From positions 37,952,956-38,016,955 of the forward strand of contig NC_053392.1 of NCBI RefSeq assembly GCF_905171765.1: a DNA stretch of 64,000 bases, in the 5' to 3' direction. The position numbers and the translations under genes were made by a program. Shown here piece by piece: positions 11,236 through 21,684 of this stretch. Positions within the stretch are counted from its first letter, which is position 1. Each line of letters starts with the position of its first letter. A model generated the notes under the pieces. The model made no database searches. It was given only the letters and a program-made list of their open reading frames with translations, and was not told the origin of the DNA. The DNA is from Bufo bufo. Taxonomy: Eukaryota; Chordata; Amphibia; Anura; Bufonidae.

Positions 11236-13220
11236 CAGACATTTTTTTGGCCCAAGTTAGCGGAAATTATTATTTTTTTCTTACAAAGTCTCATATTCCA
11301 CTAACTTGTGTCAAAAAATAAAATCTCACATGAACTCACCATACCCCTCACGGAATCCAAATGCGTAAAAATTTTTAGACATTTATATTCCAGACTTCTT
11401 CTCACGCTTTAGGGCCCCTAGAATGCCAGGGCAGTATAAATACCCCACATGTGACCCCATTTCGGAAAGAAGACACCCCAAGGTATTCCGTGAGGGGCAT
11501 ATTGAGTCCATGAAAGATTGAAATTTTTGTCCCAAGTTAGCAGAAAGGGAGACTTTGTGAGAAAAAAATATATATCAATTTCCGCTAACTTGTGCAAAAA
11601 AAAAAAAAAAAATTTCTATGAACTCGCCATGCCCCTCATTGAATACCTTGGGGTGTCTTCTTTCCAAAATGGGTTCACATGTGGGGTATTTATACTGCCC
11701 TGGCATTCTAGGGGCCCTAAAGCGTGAGAAGAAGTCTGGGATCCAAATGTCTAAAAATGCCCTCATAAAATGAATGTGGGCCCCTTTGCGCATCTAGGCT
11801 GCAAAAAAGTGTCACACATGTGGTATCGCCGTACTCAGGAGAAGTTGGGCAATGTGTTTTGGGGTGTCATTTTACATATACCCATGCTGGGTGAGATAAA
11901 TATCTTGGTCAAATGCCAACTTTGTATAAAAAATGGGAAAAGTTGTTTTTTGCCGAGATATTTCTCTCACCCAGCATGAGTATATGTAAAAAGACACCCC
12001 AAAACACATTGCCCAACTTCTTCTGAATACGGCGATACCACATGTGTGACACTTCTTTGCAGCCTAGGTGGGCAAAGGGGCCCACATTCCAAAGAGCACC
12101 TTTAGGATTTCACAGGTCATTTACCTACTTACCACACATTAGGGCCCCTGGAAAATGCCAGGGTAGTATAACTACCTTACAAGTGACACCATTTTGGAAA
12201 GAAGACACCCCAAGGTATTCCGTGAGGGGCATGGCGAGTTCCTAGAATTTGATATTTTTTGTCACAAGTTAGCGGAAAATGATGTAAGGAAAAAAAAACA
12301 AAAAAAACAAACATCATTTTCCGCTAACTTGTGACAAAAAATAAAAACTTCCATGAACTCACTATGCCCATCACGAAATACCTTGGGGTGTCTTCTTTCC
12401 AAAATGGGGTCACTTGTGGGGTAGTTATACTGCCCTGGCATTCTAGGGGCCCAAATGTGTGGTAAGTTGTTTGAAATCAAAATCTGTAAAAATTGGCCGG
12501 TGAAATCCGAAAGGTGCTCTTTGGAATATGGGCCCCTTTGCCCACCTAGGCTGCAAAAAAGTGTCACACATGTGGTATCGCCGTACTCAGGAGAAGTTGG
12601 GCAATGTGTTTTGGAGTGTCATTTTACATATACCCATGCTGGGTGAGAGAAATATCTTGGCAAAAGACAACTTTTCCCATTTTGTTATACAAAGTTGGCT
12701 TTTGACCAAGATATTTATCTCACCCAGCATGGGTATATGTAAAATGACACCCCAAAACACATTCCCCAACTTCTCCTGAGTACGGAGATACCACATGTGT
12801 GACACTTTTTTGCAGCCTAGGTGGGCAAAGGGGCCCATATTCCAAAGAGCACCTTTCGGATTTCACCGGCCAATTTTTACAGATTTTGATTTCAAACAAC
12901 TTACCACACATTTGGGCCCCTAGAATGCCAGGGCAGTATAACTACCCCACAAGTGACCCCATTTTGGAAAGAAGACACCCCAAGGTATTCGCTGATGGGC
13001 ATAGTGAGTTCATGGAAGTTTTTTATTTTTTGTCACAAGTTAGTGGAATATGAGACTTTGTAAGAAAAAAAATAAAAATAATAAATCATCATTTTCCACT
13101 AACTTGTGACAAAAAATAAAAAGTTCTATGAACTCACTATGCCCATCAGCGAATACCTTAGGGTGTCTACTTTCCGAAATGTGGTCATTTGTGGGGTATT
13201 TGTACTGTCTGGGCATTGTA
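11235..13220. repeat. Lattice of large alternating palindromes (A/A', B/B') in TTAA-2
   Basis: Two segments alternate in opposite orientations. Segment A runs from a CCCAAGTTAGCGGAAA-type motif to GGGCCCCTAGAATGCCAGGG. Segment B runs from CCTAGGTGGGCAAAGGGGCC to CTCACCCAGCATGGGTATAT. Symmetry axes lie near 11290, 11563, 11927, 12297, 12683 and 13065. The largest palindrome spans about 12340-13025, with arms near 330 bp that are almost identical over most of their length. Reading frames on both strands encode mirrored copies of the same peptide, which is a symmetry artefact and not evidence of a gene. Confidence 0.8.
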
Positions 13221-13685
13221 GAACCTCAGGAAACATGACAGGTGCTCAGAAAGTCAGAGCTGCTTCAAAAAGCGGAAATTCACATTTTTGTACCATAGTT
13301 TGTAAACGCTATAACTTTTACCCAAACCATTTTTTTTTTAACCAAACTTTTTTTTTTATCAAAGACATGTAGAACAATAAATTTAGAGAAAAATTTAGAT
13401 ATGGATGTCGTTTTTTTTGCAAAATTTTACACCTGAAAGTGAAAAATGTAATTTTGTTGCAAAAAAATCGTTAAATTTCGATTAATAACAAAAAAAGTAA
13501 AAATGTCAGCAGCAATGAAATACCACCAAATGAAAGCTCTATTAGTGAGAAGAAAAGGAGGTAAAATTCATTTGGGTGGTAAGTTGCATGACCGAGCAAT
13601 AAACGGTGAAAGTAGTGTAGGTCAGAAGTGTAAAAAGTGGTCTGGTCATTAAGGGTGTTTAAGCTCTGGGGGCTGAGGTGGTTAA
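13221..13685. other. Right non-repetitive segment of TTAA-2
   Basis: AT-rich sequence with poly-T and poly-A runs and the right inverted terminus (13669-13685). No gene, long hairpin or tandem unit was seen. Confidence 0.5.
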
Positions 13686-14141
13686 CTAACAGACGGATAA
13701 AAGTTATTTTTCTCTGGCACTTGGCTCAGGGCAGGGTAAAAAGATTGTGCACTGCACCCACAAAACTAAATCTATGTAAAAAGCACTTCAGATTAAAGAT
13801 TCTTTCCTATTCTCTCCCTCTCAGCAGCAGCATCCTCTCCCTACACTAAGCACAGCAGAGTGACGTGCAGTGCTACGTGACTCAAGCTTATATAGAGGCT
13901 GGGTCACATGCTGCACTGGCCAATCACAGCCATGCCATTAGTAGGCATGGCTGTGATGGCTTCTAAGGTCACACAGTTAAACGCTTGTTGATTGGCTGCT
14001 CTGCAGCCTTTCAAAAAGCACCAAGAAATCGCCAAACACCGAACCCGAACCCGAACTTTTACTGAAATGTTCAGGTCCGGGGTCCAAAAAAACTAAAGTT
14101 CGATACGAACCCGTTTTTCAGTTCGGGTTCGCTCAACCCTA
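13686..14141. other. Right terminal region of hAT-1
   Basis: Contains a hairpin at about 13919-13959 (TCACAGCCATGCC around ATTAGTA). The end is a GAACCCGAACCCGAACTTTT / AGTTCGGGTTCGCTCAACCC inverted region at 14041-14141. The organisation parallels the right end of hAT-2 (40514-40791), including a CTCTCCCT/CACTnAGCACAGC segment. No coding content. Confidence 0.6.
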
Positions 14142-15130
14142 CTAGTCACCACCAGGGCACATTAAGACGCATTAAAATGTCCCCTGATTAAGATACATAT
14201 TTTTTGTTGGATTTTTTGTCATTGATCCTCTATTGTGTCACTGTCCATATTGTGGGGCTATTTGTACACTTCTACTAAGTATTTGGTGGCTGCAAATATG
14301 AGCTGAAGGTTTTTCAGGTTCGCCTGCCATTAAAGTGAATGTGGCCCGCCGCAAACTTGTTGGTCGCGAACACTTGAAACGTTTGCGAAACATCCCGGCC
14401 GATGTTCGTCCATCACTACTGGTCAGATCCTTAAAATAACTATGACTACATAGGACGCATCTCTGTCATTGAACTCTACCAGGACCCTCTTCACACTGCT
14501 GTTTATTACTGTATAATACTGGTACATGACTTGGGATTCTGTCAAGTTTTGGGCTATAGAGATGCGGACATGCACGGCTAGATCGCCGCTAGCATGTCCA
14601 CAATATACCTGTCCTATAGGGCTGTGTGTTTTTATTTTCTTTAAAAAAGGATTTTAGAGATATGTAAATTAGTCTTGTAGCTGCCCAAGGGGCTGTACGA
14701 ACCTTCCTGGTGCCCAGCCACGCCCGCCTGTGAAGGAGCCCAGCACCGCCTATGTCCTCCGAATCTCCTCTTTTCATCACCGATAGATTGCCGTAATCTC
14801 GCGAGCACAGGGAAGGAACACTATACCGGCACTGCGCATGCGCGAGCTCGAGCATTATATAGGTTCTACACTGTTCAACCTTTCACTGCTTTATAAACAC
14901 TTAACATCGAAACGTCACAATGTTTGCTGTCTTCTGAATAAACTCAAGGGATTATTTAAATGGTCGAGTGCTGTGGATCCTTCTACTGGTTTATACTACA
15001 AGGGACCCTCAAGCCAGGATCCTTATCCACGTGCACCTTCACGTCATGGACCCATTGTTCAGCTGTCCAGTGTACTTTACCCAACAGGTGGGCTTGGAAT
15101 GCTGCTTATCTTATTTGATTTATAGTTTAG
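14142..15130. other. Mixed repeat remnants, no gene recognised
   Basis: A GTTCGTCCATCACTAC string at about 14405-14420 looks like the right end of another hAT-type repeat (terminus TAGTGATGGACGAAC when inverted). 14640-14870 is a GC-rich segment ending GCGCATGCGCGAGCTCG. 14870-15130 shows nothing identifiable. Confidence 0.35.
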
Positions 15131-15765
15131 GCATGCTGGCCAGAATGGAGAGCTGTATACTCAGCTGCTTACGCAGTGACGAGAGTAACGTTGACATCGA
15201 GCACTGATGATGATGATTACTGGATAGCCATGCTTTTAGACCTTAGCTATGCAAAAAAATGGGGGAATGTGTTCCTCCTTCAGAAAGGGAGGACAAATTA
15301 CCTTATTACCAAGAAGCACTGTGTACGCTGCAGCCTTTTGAGAGCGGATGCCTGCTGCTGGCATATCTGGATGGGAGACCCCTCTCCTCCCCCTGCCGAG
15401 TCACCCACCTACTGCTACTGCAAGCAGCAGAACCCGAAGCAGCAGTAGCCCTTTCAGTCTCCTCAACATGATGGAGCGTTTTTTTTCACATGGCTGAGGG
15501 AAATCAGCAAGCCGATATCTACTGCCTCAACGCCCAGGTTCAGGACTACCTGCACTCTGGCCTGTCTCCAGCACATACTCTGTTAGCTGCCCTCATGGAT
15601 TTCTGGACTGGAACAGTGGCACTAACTCTTTCCTTTCTCTTAGTTACGAATTACTTTGTAACAAATCGCTTTTCATTGCATAGAGCCGGCACAATGATGG
15701 GAAACGGCAATCATGCCTCCACCTCCCTCAGATGCTGTGTTCAACTCTAATTGGGGCATCTGAGG
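15131..15765 (+). pseudogene. Degenerate hAT transposase C-terminal fragment
   Basis: Seen: a plus-strand stretch reads LARMESCILSCLRSD, then DDYWIAMLLDLSYAKKWG. This aligns by eye with the hAT segment that reads YWVATLLDPRYKD in hAT-1. After a CTGCTG-rich linker there is a HMAEGNQQADIYCLNAQVQD-like segment (about 15488-15550) ahead of a region resembling the start of a dimerisation domain. Stops and frame changes break it throughout. The family assignment rests on the DYWxAxLLDxxYxK pattern only. Confidence 0.45.
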
Positions 15766-15795
15766 TTAGGTGCTGAGGGGGTTAATCCATGGTTA

Positions 15796-15816
15796 AAAAT
15801 ATATATATATATATAC
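15796..15816. repeat. (AT)n microsatellite
   Basis: A short run of alternating TA just outside the left end of PLE-1. Confidence 0.8.
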
Positions 15817-15985
15817 TCCCCTCATCCACCTGATCGCGGAGAGGCCATCCTCTCTATCTTGATTGAAGAAAACCCACTAAAGGACCTGGTGATGACATCA
15901 AGTGGATGAGGAAAAAGTAGAGGGCCACAGCAGCATATCCAGCAATTCTTCTTTATTAAGTCGATCACCTCACAACATGGCATAA

Positions 15986-16024
15986 AAACAGCAGCAACGT
16001 TTCGGCTAGGAATAGCCTTTGTCA
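15986..16024 (-). ncRNA. Hammerhead-like motif, inverted PLE-1 copy
   Basis: The reverse strand reads TTGACAAAGGC, a loop, GCCGAAACGTTGC. A GGC/GCC stem followed by GAAAC resembles stem II and the GAAA core of hammerhead ribozymes, which are known in Penelope-like terminal regions. The CUGANGA core is degenerate (TTGACAA), so activity is doubtful. Confidence 0.3.
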
Positions 16025-16442
16025 AGCATATTTTACAACTAAAAACACAGCATATAAATCCAATATACTGGTACCACCCACAATTGTAACGATCCAATCG
16101 ACCGTGATGCTATAAGTCACACCTACCTAACATGAAATCACCATGCCATTGAATCACATTAATCAGCTGTTCCGAAGATGGAGACAAAAGGAACCCTAGC
16201 CTCGGATCTGACTTTTGTCGATTTCTGAAGTGCAGAATCCCTGTCAACCAACTTAACTTTATGTTTAGTTCTTTCGAGTAAGGTCTTAGGCATCCACCCT
16301 TTGTGTACATACCTCTTCATCAGAGACTATTCTTCTAACCCTTAAAAGTTGACTCCAAGGAATGGAGTCAAGCATTTTACGTGGGTGATAGCCATCATGC
16401 ATAAGGAGGGTATTTCTATCGGTGGGCTTCTGATAGAGGTCC

Positions 16443-17291
16443 GTGGCTAAAAGACCCACCGATAGAAAGACCCTCCTTATGCATGATAGCTATCACCCAC
16501 GTAAAATGCTTGACTCCATTCCTTGGAGTCAACTTTTAAGGGTTAGAAGAATAGTCTCTGATGAAGAGGTATGTACACAAAGGGTGGATGCCATGTGCAC
16601 ACGCTTTGTTGAGCGTGGCTACCCTAAGACCTTACTCAAAAGAACTAAACATAAAGTTAAGTTGGTTGACAGGGATTCTGCACTTCAGAAATCGACAAAA
16701 GTCAGATCCGAGGCTAGGGTTCCTTTTGTCTCCATCTTTGGCCGGGACAGTGGCGATATTGCCCATGTCCTTAGAAAGGAATGGCATATACTCCAAAGGG
16801 GGTTGCCGGAGATAGAAGAATTCAAGTCCCCGCCGATGATGGCATACAGGAGGAACCCTAGCCTTTGTGATAGACTGGTTAAAACTGATGTAGGTGATCA
16901 GTCAATGACTGTACAAAAACAGCTTGCTCCGCGCAAAAATGGCACTTACCCATGTTTATCTTGCTGTAACTGTGGGAATGTTCTTAAAGGAGACCACTTC
17001 TTCCATCCCTATAGCGGTAAAAAATATAAAATCAATGGCTATTACACCTGCAGGTCACGAGATGTGATATATGCCATTCAGTGCCCCTGTAGCCTCACCT
17101 ATGCGGCTGAGACTACTATGGAAGTCAGAGAACGCATTAATAAACACAAAAGTACTATACGCAAGAAGAACATGGATAAACCAGTTGCGAAACATTTTGT
17201 TGAAGCGGGACACTCAGTAAACCAACTTCGCCTTAGGGTTATAGACAGTGTGTTTTTTTACGGAGAGGGGGTGATAAGGATGCGATATTGA
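16443..17291 (+). pseudogene. Penelope-like RT/GIY-YIG polyprotein, C-terminal fragment (282 codons)
   Basis: The fragment begins KRPTDRKTLLMHDSYHPRK, which corresponds to the post-RT region of Penelope-like proteins (RKPT-type motif, compare 24839 in PLE-2). It continues through a Cys-rich segment (CLSCCNCGNV, residues about 179-188) to a GIY-YIG-like endonuclease. In that domain VIYAIQCPCSLTYAAETT (about 208-226) replaces the usual VIY...CPC..YVG.T pattern, so the YVG part is altered to YAA. All of the RT catalytic core is absent. A frameshift near 17270 ends the frame; residual coding similarity continues to about 17380 (LKWIYTLRSLQPFGLN-like). Non-functional. Confidence 0.75.
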
Positions 17292-18206
17292 GAAAAAAGG
17301 AACTCAAATGGATCTATACGCTGAGGTCCTTACAACCATTTGGACTCAATCTTGAGTTCAATGTGGCTGGAATCAGCTAGACTCTCATCTGTTACACTGT
17401 ATTGTTTTTTATGTGCTTGAAAATTATTTGAATATACCACAACGAATAGTTCCATGATTATTGATATACACCTATCTGGTCACCAGCCTATTTGACAGGT
17501 TATTTGACATGATGATTTTTTCACAGATGATGCTATGTGTCATTTTTATTTGTTTCATGTTTATTGTTGTATACCTGTTTACTATTCTATGTGAACGCCA
17601 GTGTGGGGATCGCGTCTATACATTGACACGATGATTCTTCTTTAAACTGAGTTACGCTACACATTATATCTCTATTATGTGTTAGTGTATCTTCTAGCAT
17701 ATGTCGTGCACGCCGTTTGTTTACTTTAGCGGTGCGGATGCTTCTCATTGGTAGCTATGTTGCCTCCCCTGTCAAGCGTCAGTCTGTCACTTCATAAGTA
17801 GGTGCGGCATTGTGACGTAAGCCGGCCGCCCTCTGATGACCCTTATGGACCTGCGCTATTTTAACATTGGGACGCCAGCCACCACGCTGATGTCTACGTT
17901 ATATGTGGTTGCGGTGATGCTTCATATGTGCCGCCCTTTGATGACACTTACAGGCATGCGCACTCTCTACCTTGAGACGCCAGCAGCCATGTGGATGTCT
18001 ACACGCTATAACCCCATACAGGTGAATATGTGGTTACAATTGATATGTACTTGAAACAGCTGATTAATGTGATTCAATGGCATGGTGATTTCATGTTAGG
18101 TAGGTGTGACTTATAGCATCACGGTCGATTGGATCGTTACAATTGTGGGTGGTACCAGTATATTGGATTTATATGCTGTGTTTTTAGTTGTAAAATATGC
18201 TTGACA
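17292..18206 (+). other. 3' region of PLE-1
   Basis: AT-rich 3' region. It contains repeated ATGTCTACnnTATA-like segments about 110 bp apart (17888-18010: CGCTGATGTCTACGTTATAT and TGGATGTCTACACGCTATAA), i.e. a short tandem duplication. No gene. Confidence 0.5.
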
Positions 18207-18234
18207 AAGGCTATTCCTAGCCGAAACGTTGCTG
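18207..18234 (+). ncRNA. Hammerhead-like motif, PLE-1 right copy
   Basis: Same motif as the inverted copy at 15986-16024: CTTGACAAAGGC, then TATTCCTA, then GCCGAAACGTTGC. Its presence in both arms shows it belongs to the element. Core residues deviate from CUGANGA, so a vestigial or structural role is as likely as cleavage. Confidence 0.3.
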
Positions 18235-18445
18235 CTGTTTTTATGCCATGTTGTGAGGTGATCGACTTAATAAAGAAGAATTGCTGGATATGCTGCTGTG
18301 GCCCTCTACTTTTTCTACATGCCTATGGATCGCGTTGGATCTGTGATCTCCTGCCCAGCTGCTGCATGACCTCCATTACTGCTCTACACAAGCTGCATGT
18401 TGTGCTGCTCCTGAACACATTTCTTTTCCTATCAAGTGGATGAGG

Positions 18446-18569
18446 TGAGTATAATTTTTTCATTTTCAGCCACCATTTAAAAAAAAAATATATTAGATAC
18501 CTCCAAATGCAGGGAAATGTGGCTTTGCTATTGGAATTACACTTCAGATGATTCGATTCACTCAACACT
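18446..18569. other. hAT-type terminus next to PLE-1
   Basis: Ends GATTCGATTCACTCAACACTA at about 18549-18569, matching the CTCAACACTA right ends of other hAT repeats in this window. The matching left end was not located. Confidence 0.4.
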
Positions 18570-19058
18570 AGCCATCACTATTAATGCTACGCATCTGCCA
18601 CTACTACTATTAGAACTGCTACCACTACTACAACCACCACAGTATTATTACTACTACTACCACCCATAGACAGCCGTTCTACTGCCTTGTATGTCCCATG
18701 CTATGCTACTTCAGCTGCTGCTACTATTGCAGCCACGAGCCTCTAATACCCTTTCCACATCCACACTGCACTGTGGGGAGAATATTTTTAGGCTCGTTCA
18801 CAACATTTTTTCTTTTGACAATCAACACTTTGACGTGTCATAAGGGCAGGGATTCTGACTTCGTCAAGGTATCATTTTTTGTTTGCTTGTTACTCAAACA
18901 AGCCACATTTTATTTTTTTCCTATAACATCTTGTGTGATCAAACATCATCTGCCCACGATAAGGGTCCGTTTTGGAAGCTTTGGAATATGAAAAAGCACA
19001 ACATATGTGCCGGCGAGGTGTATTTTTAAACACGCTGTTCGTTAAAGCCGTCAAACAT
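18570..19058. repeat. Left arm of a large interrupted inverted repeat
   Basis: Segments here match the reverse complement of 21575-21684 plus 22788-23200. Examples are TTTGGAAGCTTTGGAATATG, GGGCAGGGATTCTGACT and CCCTTTCCACATCCACACTG. A CTA/CCA-rich simple stretch occupies about 18595-18670. The spacer between the arms contains a MITE, a hAT end and a Tc1 element. Confidence 0.55.
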
Positions 19059-19066
19059 GCATTTAC

Positions 19067-19540
19067 TAGCGATGAGCGGCAGGGGTCATATTTAAATTTG
19101 TGCTATTTCGCAAATATTTTGTAGAATATTCATCGAATATTCGCGAATTCGAATATTCGTTATATTCTACATTCTTTTTTTTTACTCGAAAATCGGCGAG
19201 GTAATGATCGCGTAATATGTGAATATTACGCGATCAATACAGGCGTGGGTCAAAAACTAATACATAGCACTATAGAATATAGTGCTATATATTTGTTTTT
19301 TAGAATATTCGTCATTTTTTCCATCTGAAGTCATGATTCCTCCCTGCTTAAGTTGCTTGTGGGCCAATGACTCATTGGCCCACAAGCAAGAAGCAGGGAG
19401 GAATCATGTGTTCAGATGGAAAAAATGACAAATATTCGATATAATGAATATATAGCACTATGTTCGAAATATTCGTGAATTCTCGAAGTAGCGATATTTG
19501 AGATAAAAATTAGCTTTTCAAATATTTGTGCTCAACACTA
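19067..19540. mobile_element. Foldback hAT MITE, copy 1 (474 bp)
   Basis: Starts TAGCGATGAGCGGCAGGGG and ends GTGCTCAACACTA. It is flanked by GCATTTAC (19059-19066) and GCGTTTAC (19541-19548), an 8 bp duplication with one difference, as expected for hAT. The interior is a near-complete foldback centred about 19372, where TTGCTTGTGGGCCAATGA meets its complement. A second copy lies at 45711-46300. No coding capacity. Confidence 0.8.
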
Positions 19541-19548
19541 GCGTTTAC

Positions 19549-19933
19549 CCACAGCTATGTATGTCAGGGTCAATCAGACATCATGTACTATTGTTGTCAA
19601 GAGTTTGTGGAGGTGGGAGACAAAAAAAGCTAAAATTTCATAAAAAATGAACGAAAAAAGATAACATTGTTTCCTAAAAATTGTCCTAGGAGACTAGGGT
19701 ATTATATACCAGGGCAATTGAAGCCAATCTAGTTAGGCTGGAACCGATTTGGGTCCAAACCAAACAAAAAGTTGGGTGAATCTGAACGGAACCAAACACC
19801 GACAGGTTTTCACATCTCTAATGTTTATATTATGTTTTTTTCATGAATGTTTGCTCTTTCTCTGACCTATCCCTCCTTCCTAAACTCTTGAAAACGCAAA
19901 GACCGCAATTGCAAATAAGGTCAGATTGACATA
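19549..19933. other. Right end of another hAT-type repeat
   Basis: Ends GGTTTTCACATCTCTA at 19820, preceded by GGAACCGATTTGGGTCC / AACGGAACCAAAC. Inverted, this reads TAGAGATGTGAAAACC, a hAT-like terminus. 19821-19933 shows nothing recognisable. Confidence 0.4.
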
Positions 19934-21528
19934 CAGTCAGGTCCATAAATATTGGGACATCGACACAATTCTAACATTTTTGCCTGTATACACCACCACA
20001 ATGGATTTGAAATTAAATGAACAAGATGTGCTTTAACTGCAGACTGTCAGCTTTAATTTGAGGGTATTTACATCCATATCAGGTGAACGGTGTAGGAATT
20101 ACAACAGTTTGCATATGTGCCTCCCACTTGTTAAGGGACCAAAAGTAATGGGACAGAATAATAATCATAAATCAAACTTTCACTTTTTAATACTTGGTTG
20201 CAAATCCTTTGCAGTCAATTACAGCCTGAAGTCTGGAATGCATAGACATCACCAGACGCTGGGTTTCATCCCTGGTGATGCTCTGCCAGGCCTCTACTGC
20301 AACTGTCTTCAATTCCTACTTGTTTTAGGCATTTTCCCTTCAGTTTTGTCTTCAGCAAGTGAAATACATGCTCATTCCACTTCTTTCCCTTAAAAAACTC
20401 TTTGGTTGCTTTTGCAGTATGCTTTGGGTCATTGTCTATCTGCAATATGAAGCGCCGTCCAATGAGCTTTGAAGCATTTGGCTGAATATGAGCAGATAAT
20501 ATTGCCCGAAACACTTTAGAATTCATCCTGCTGCTTTTGTCAGCAGTCACATCATCAATAAATTCAAGAGAGCCAGTTCCATTGGCAGCCATACATGCCC
20601 ACGCCATGACACTACCACCACCATGCTTCACTGAAGAGGTGGTATGCTTAGGATCATGAGCAGTTCCTTTCCTTCTCCATCACTCTGGTACAAGTTGATC
20701 TTGGTCTCATCTGTCCATAGGATGTTGTTCCAGAACTGTGAAGGCTTTTTTAGATGTCGTTCAGCAAACTCTAATCTGGCCTTCCTGTTTTTGAGGTTCA
20801 CCAATGGTTTACATCTTGTGGGGAACCCTCTGTATTCACTCTGGTGAAGTCTTCTCTTGATTATTGACTTTGACACACATACACCTACCTCCTGGAGAGT
20901 GTTCTTGATCTGGCCAACTGTTGTGAAAGGTGTTTTCTTCACCAGGGAAAGAATTATTCGGTCATCCACCACAGTTGTTTTCCGTGGTCTTCCAGGTCTT
21001 TTGGTGTTGCTGAGCTCACTGGTGCGTTCCTTCTGTTTAAGAATGTTCCAAACAGTTGTTTTGGCCACGCCTAATGTTGTTGCTATTTCTCTGATGGTTT
21101 ATTTTTTTTTTTTTTTCAGCCTAATGATGTCTTGCTTCACTGATAGTGACAGCTCTTTGGATCTCATCTTTGGAGTTGACAGCAACAGATTCCAAATGCA
21201 AATAGCACACTTGAAATGAACTCTGGGCCTTTTATCTGCTCATTGTAATTGGGATAATGAGGGAATAACACACACACCTGGCCATGGAACAGCTGAGAAG
21301 CCAATTGTCCCATTACTTTTGGTTCCTTAACAAGTGGGACGCACATATGCAAACTGTTGTAATTCCTACATCGTTCACCTGATTTGGATGTAAATACCCT
21401 CAAATTAAAGCTGACAGTCTGCACTTAAAGCACATCTTGTTTGTTTCATTTTCAAATCCATTGTGGTGGTGTATAGAGCCAAAAATTTTAGACTTGTGTC
21501 GATGTCCTAATATATATGGACCTGACTG
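19934..21528 (-). mobile_element. Tc1-like transposon, 1.6 kb, TA-flanked
   Basis: Terminal CAGTCAGGTCCATAAATATT (19934) and its complement CCATATATA..GACCTGACTG ending 21528 are flanked by TA on both sides. The inverted terminal repeats extend about 200 bp: TGTCAGCTTTAATTTGAGGG and AGGAATTACAACAGTTTGCA recur inverted near 21360-21420. One minus-strand transposase pseudogene fills the interior. Confidence 0.9.
20266..21180 (-). pseudogene. Tc1-family transposase pseudogene
   Basis: Seen: the N-terminus (MRSKELSLSVKQDIIRLK, from about 21170) is followed by a long T run (A run in the coding sense) that shifts the frame. Then comes a helix-turn-helix region with KRPGRPRKTT (GRPR hook, about 20985). 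The DDE core has WTDETKINLY (first Asp, about 20705) and IDNDPKHTA (second Asp, about 20430). A second frameshift lies near 20640-20660. Between second Asp and the Glu only about 20 residues remain instead of 34, because KKWN runs directly into EHVFHLLK; about 14 codons holding the usual PSQSPDLNPI region are deleted. The element is therefore not autonomous. Confidence 0.85.
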
Positions 21529-21684
21529 TATATATATATATATCATATATAGCTATGAGTAATGTATACATGACAGTGTGTTTAAAAACACACCGTGCCG
21601 ACACATGTGTTATGATTTTTTATATTAGAAAGCTTCCAATAATTGTCCCTTATTAGGAAAAGATGGTGTTTAAACACACACGGT
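21529..21684. repeat. Inner part of right arm of large inverted repeat
   Basis: After a short (TA)n run, 21575-21684 matches the complement of about 18950-19035 (GCCGACACATGTGTTATG; GAAAGCTTCCAATAATTGTC; GTGTGTTTAAAAACAC). It is split from 22788-23200 by an L1 fragment. Confidence 0.5.

Larger units (their letters stand above)
9619..13685. mobile_element. TTAA-2: 4.07 kb TTAA-flanked non-autonomous DNA element
   Basis: Left end TTAACCTCCTCAGGACC (9619-9635). The right end complement reads TTAACCACCTCAGCCCC (13669-13685), an imperfect 17 bp inverted repeat including TTAA. It is related in plan to TTAA-1 but differs in sequence. Interior: short hairpins (9621-9960), a hairpin/TGATCA array (10000-11235), a lattice of large palindromes (11235-13220), and an AT-rich right segment (13220-13685). 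No transposase frame was found. It lies 172 bp from TTAA-1 within hAT-1. Confidence 0.7.
1..14141 (-). mobile_element. hAT transposon hAT-1 (left end outside window), interrupted by two TTAA elements
   Basis: Inferred as one hAT element from three parts in the expected order: a decayed minus-strand transposase (about 403-3140), a ~100 bp tandem array upstream of it (3160-5342, resuming 9447-9590), and a GC-poor end rich in GAACCCGAAC motifs finishing GTTCGGGTTCGCTCAACCCTA at about 14121-14141. The terminal TTCGCTCAACCCTA resembles the TTCnCTCAACACTA ends of other hAT copies here. Two later insertions (5343-9446 and 9619-13685) account for about 8.2 kb. The left terminus and the left target duplication are outside the window, so the boundary is only supported on the right. 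Confidence 0.65.
15821..18445 (+). mobile_element. PLE-1: Penelope-like element with an inverted, deleted left copy
   Basis: The right part (16434-18445, plus strand) carries a 3' coding fragment and a 3' region ending CTATCAAGTGGATGAGG. The left part (15821-16433) is a minus-oriented copy of the same element, beginning CCTCATCCACnTGAT-like sequence. The two meet in a palindrome centred near 16433 (CCACCGATAGAAA on the right, its complement on the left, loop about 20 bases). In the left copy the sequence matching 16736-18050 is missing, as are about 38 bp near 16590-16627, with short shared bases at the second junction. Head-to-head inverted copies with 5' truncation are typical of Penelope-like elements. 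Confidence 0.75.

Noticed and set aside
10215..11321. Frames encoding DHPPVIDHPPV-type peptides; possible repeat protein
   Set aside because: Translation of the TGATCACCCCCC spacer array; no surrounding gene signals.
11575..13053. Mirrored plus and minus frames giving the same peptide
   Set aside because: Caused by palindromic DNA; not independent evidence of coding.
16736..18050. Spliced intron explaining the shorter left copy of PLE-1
   Set aside because: Boundaries read CATCTT/TGGCC and CTTGA/AACAG, without GT...AG, so a deletion or template jump fits better.
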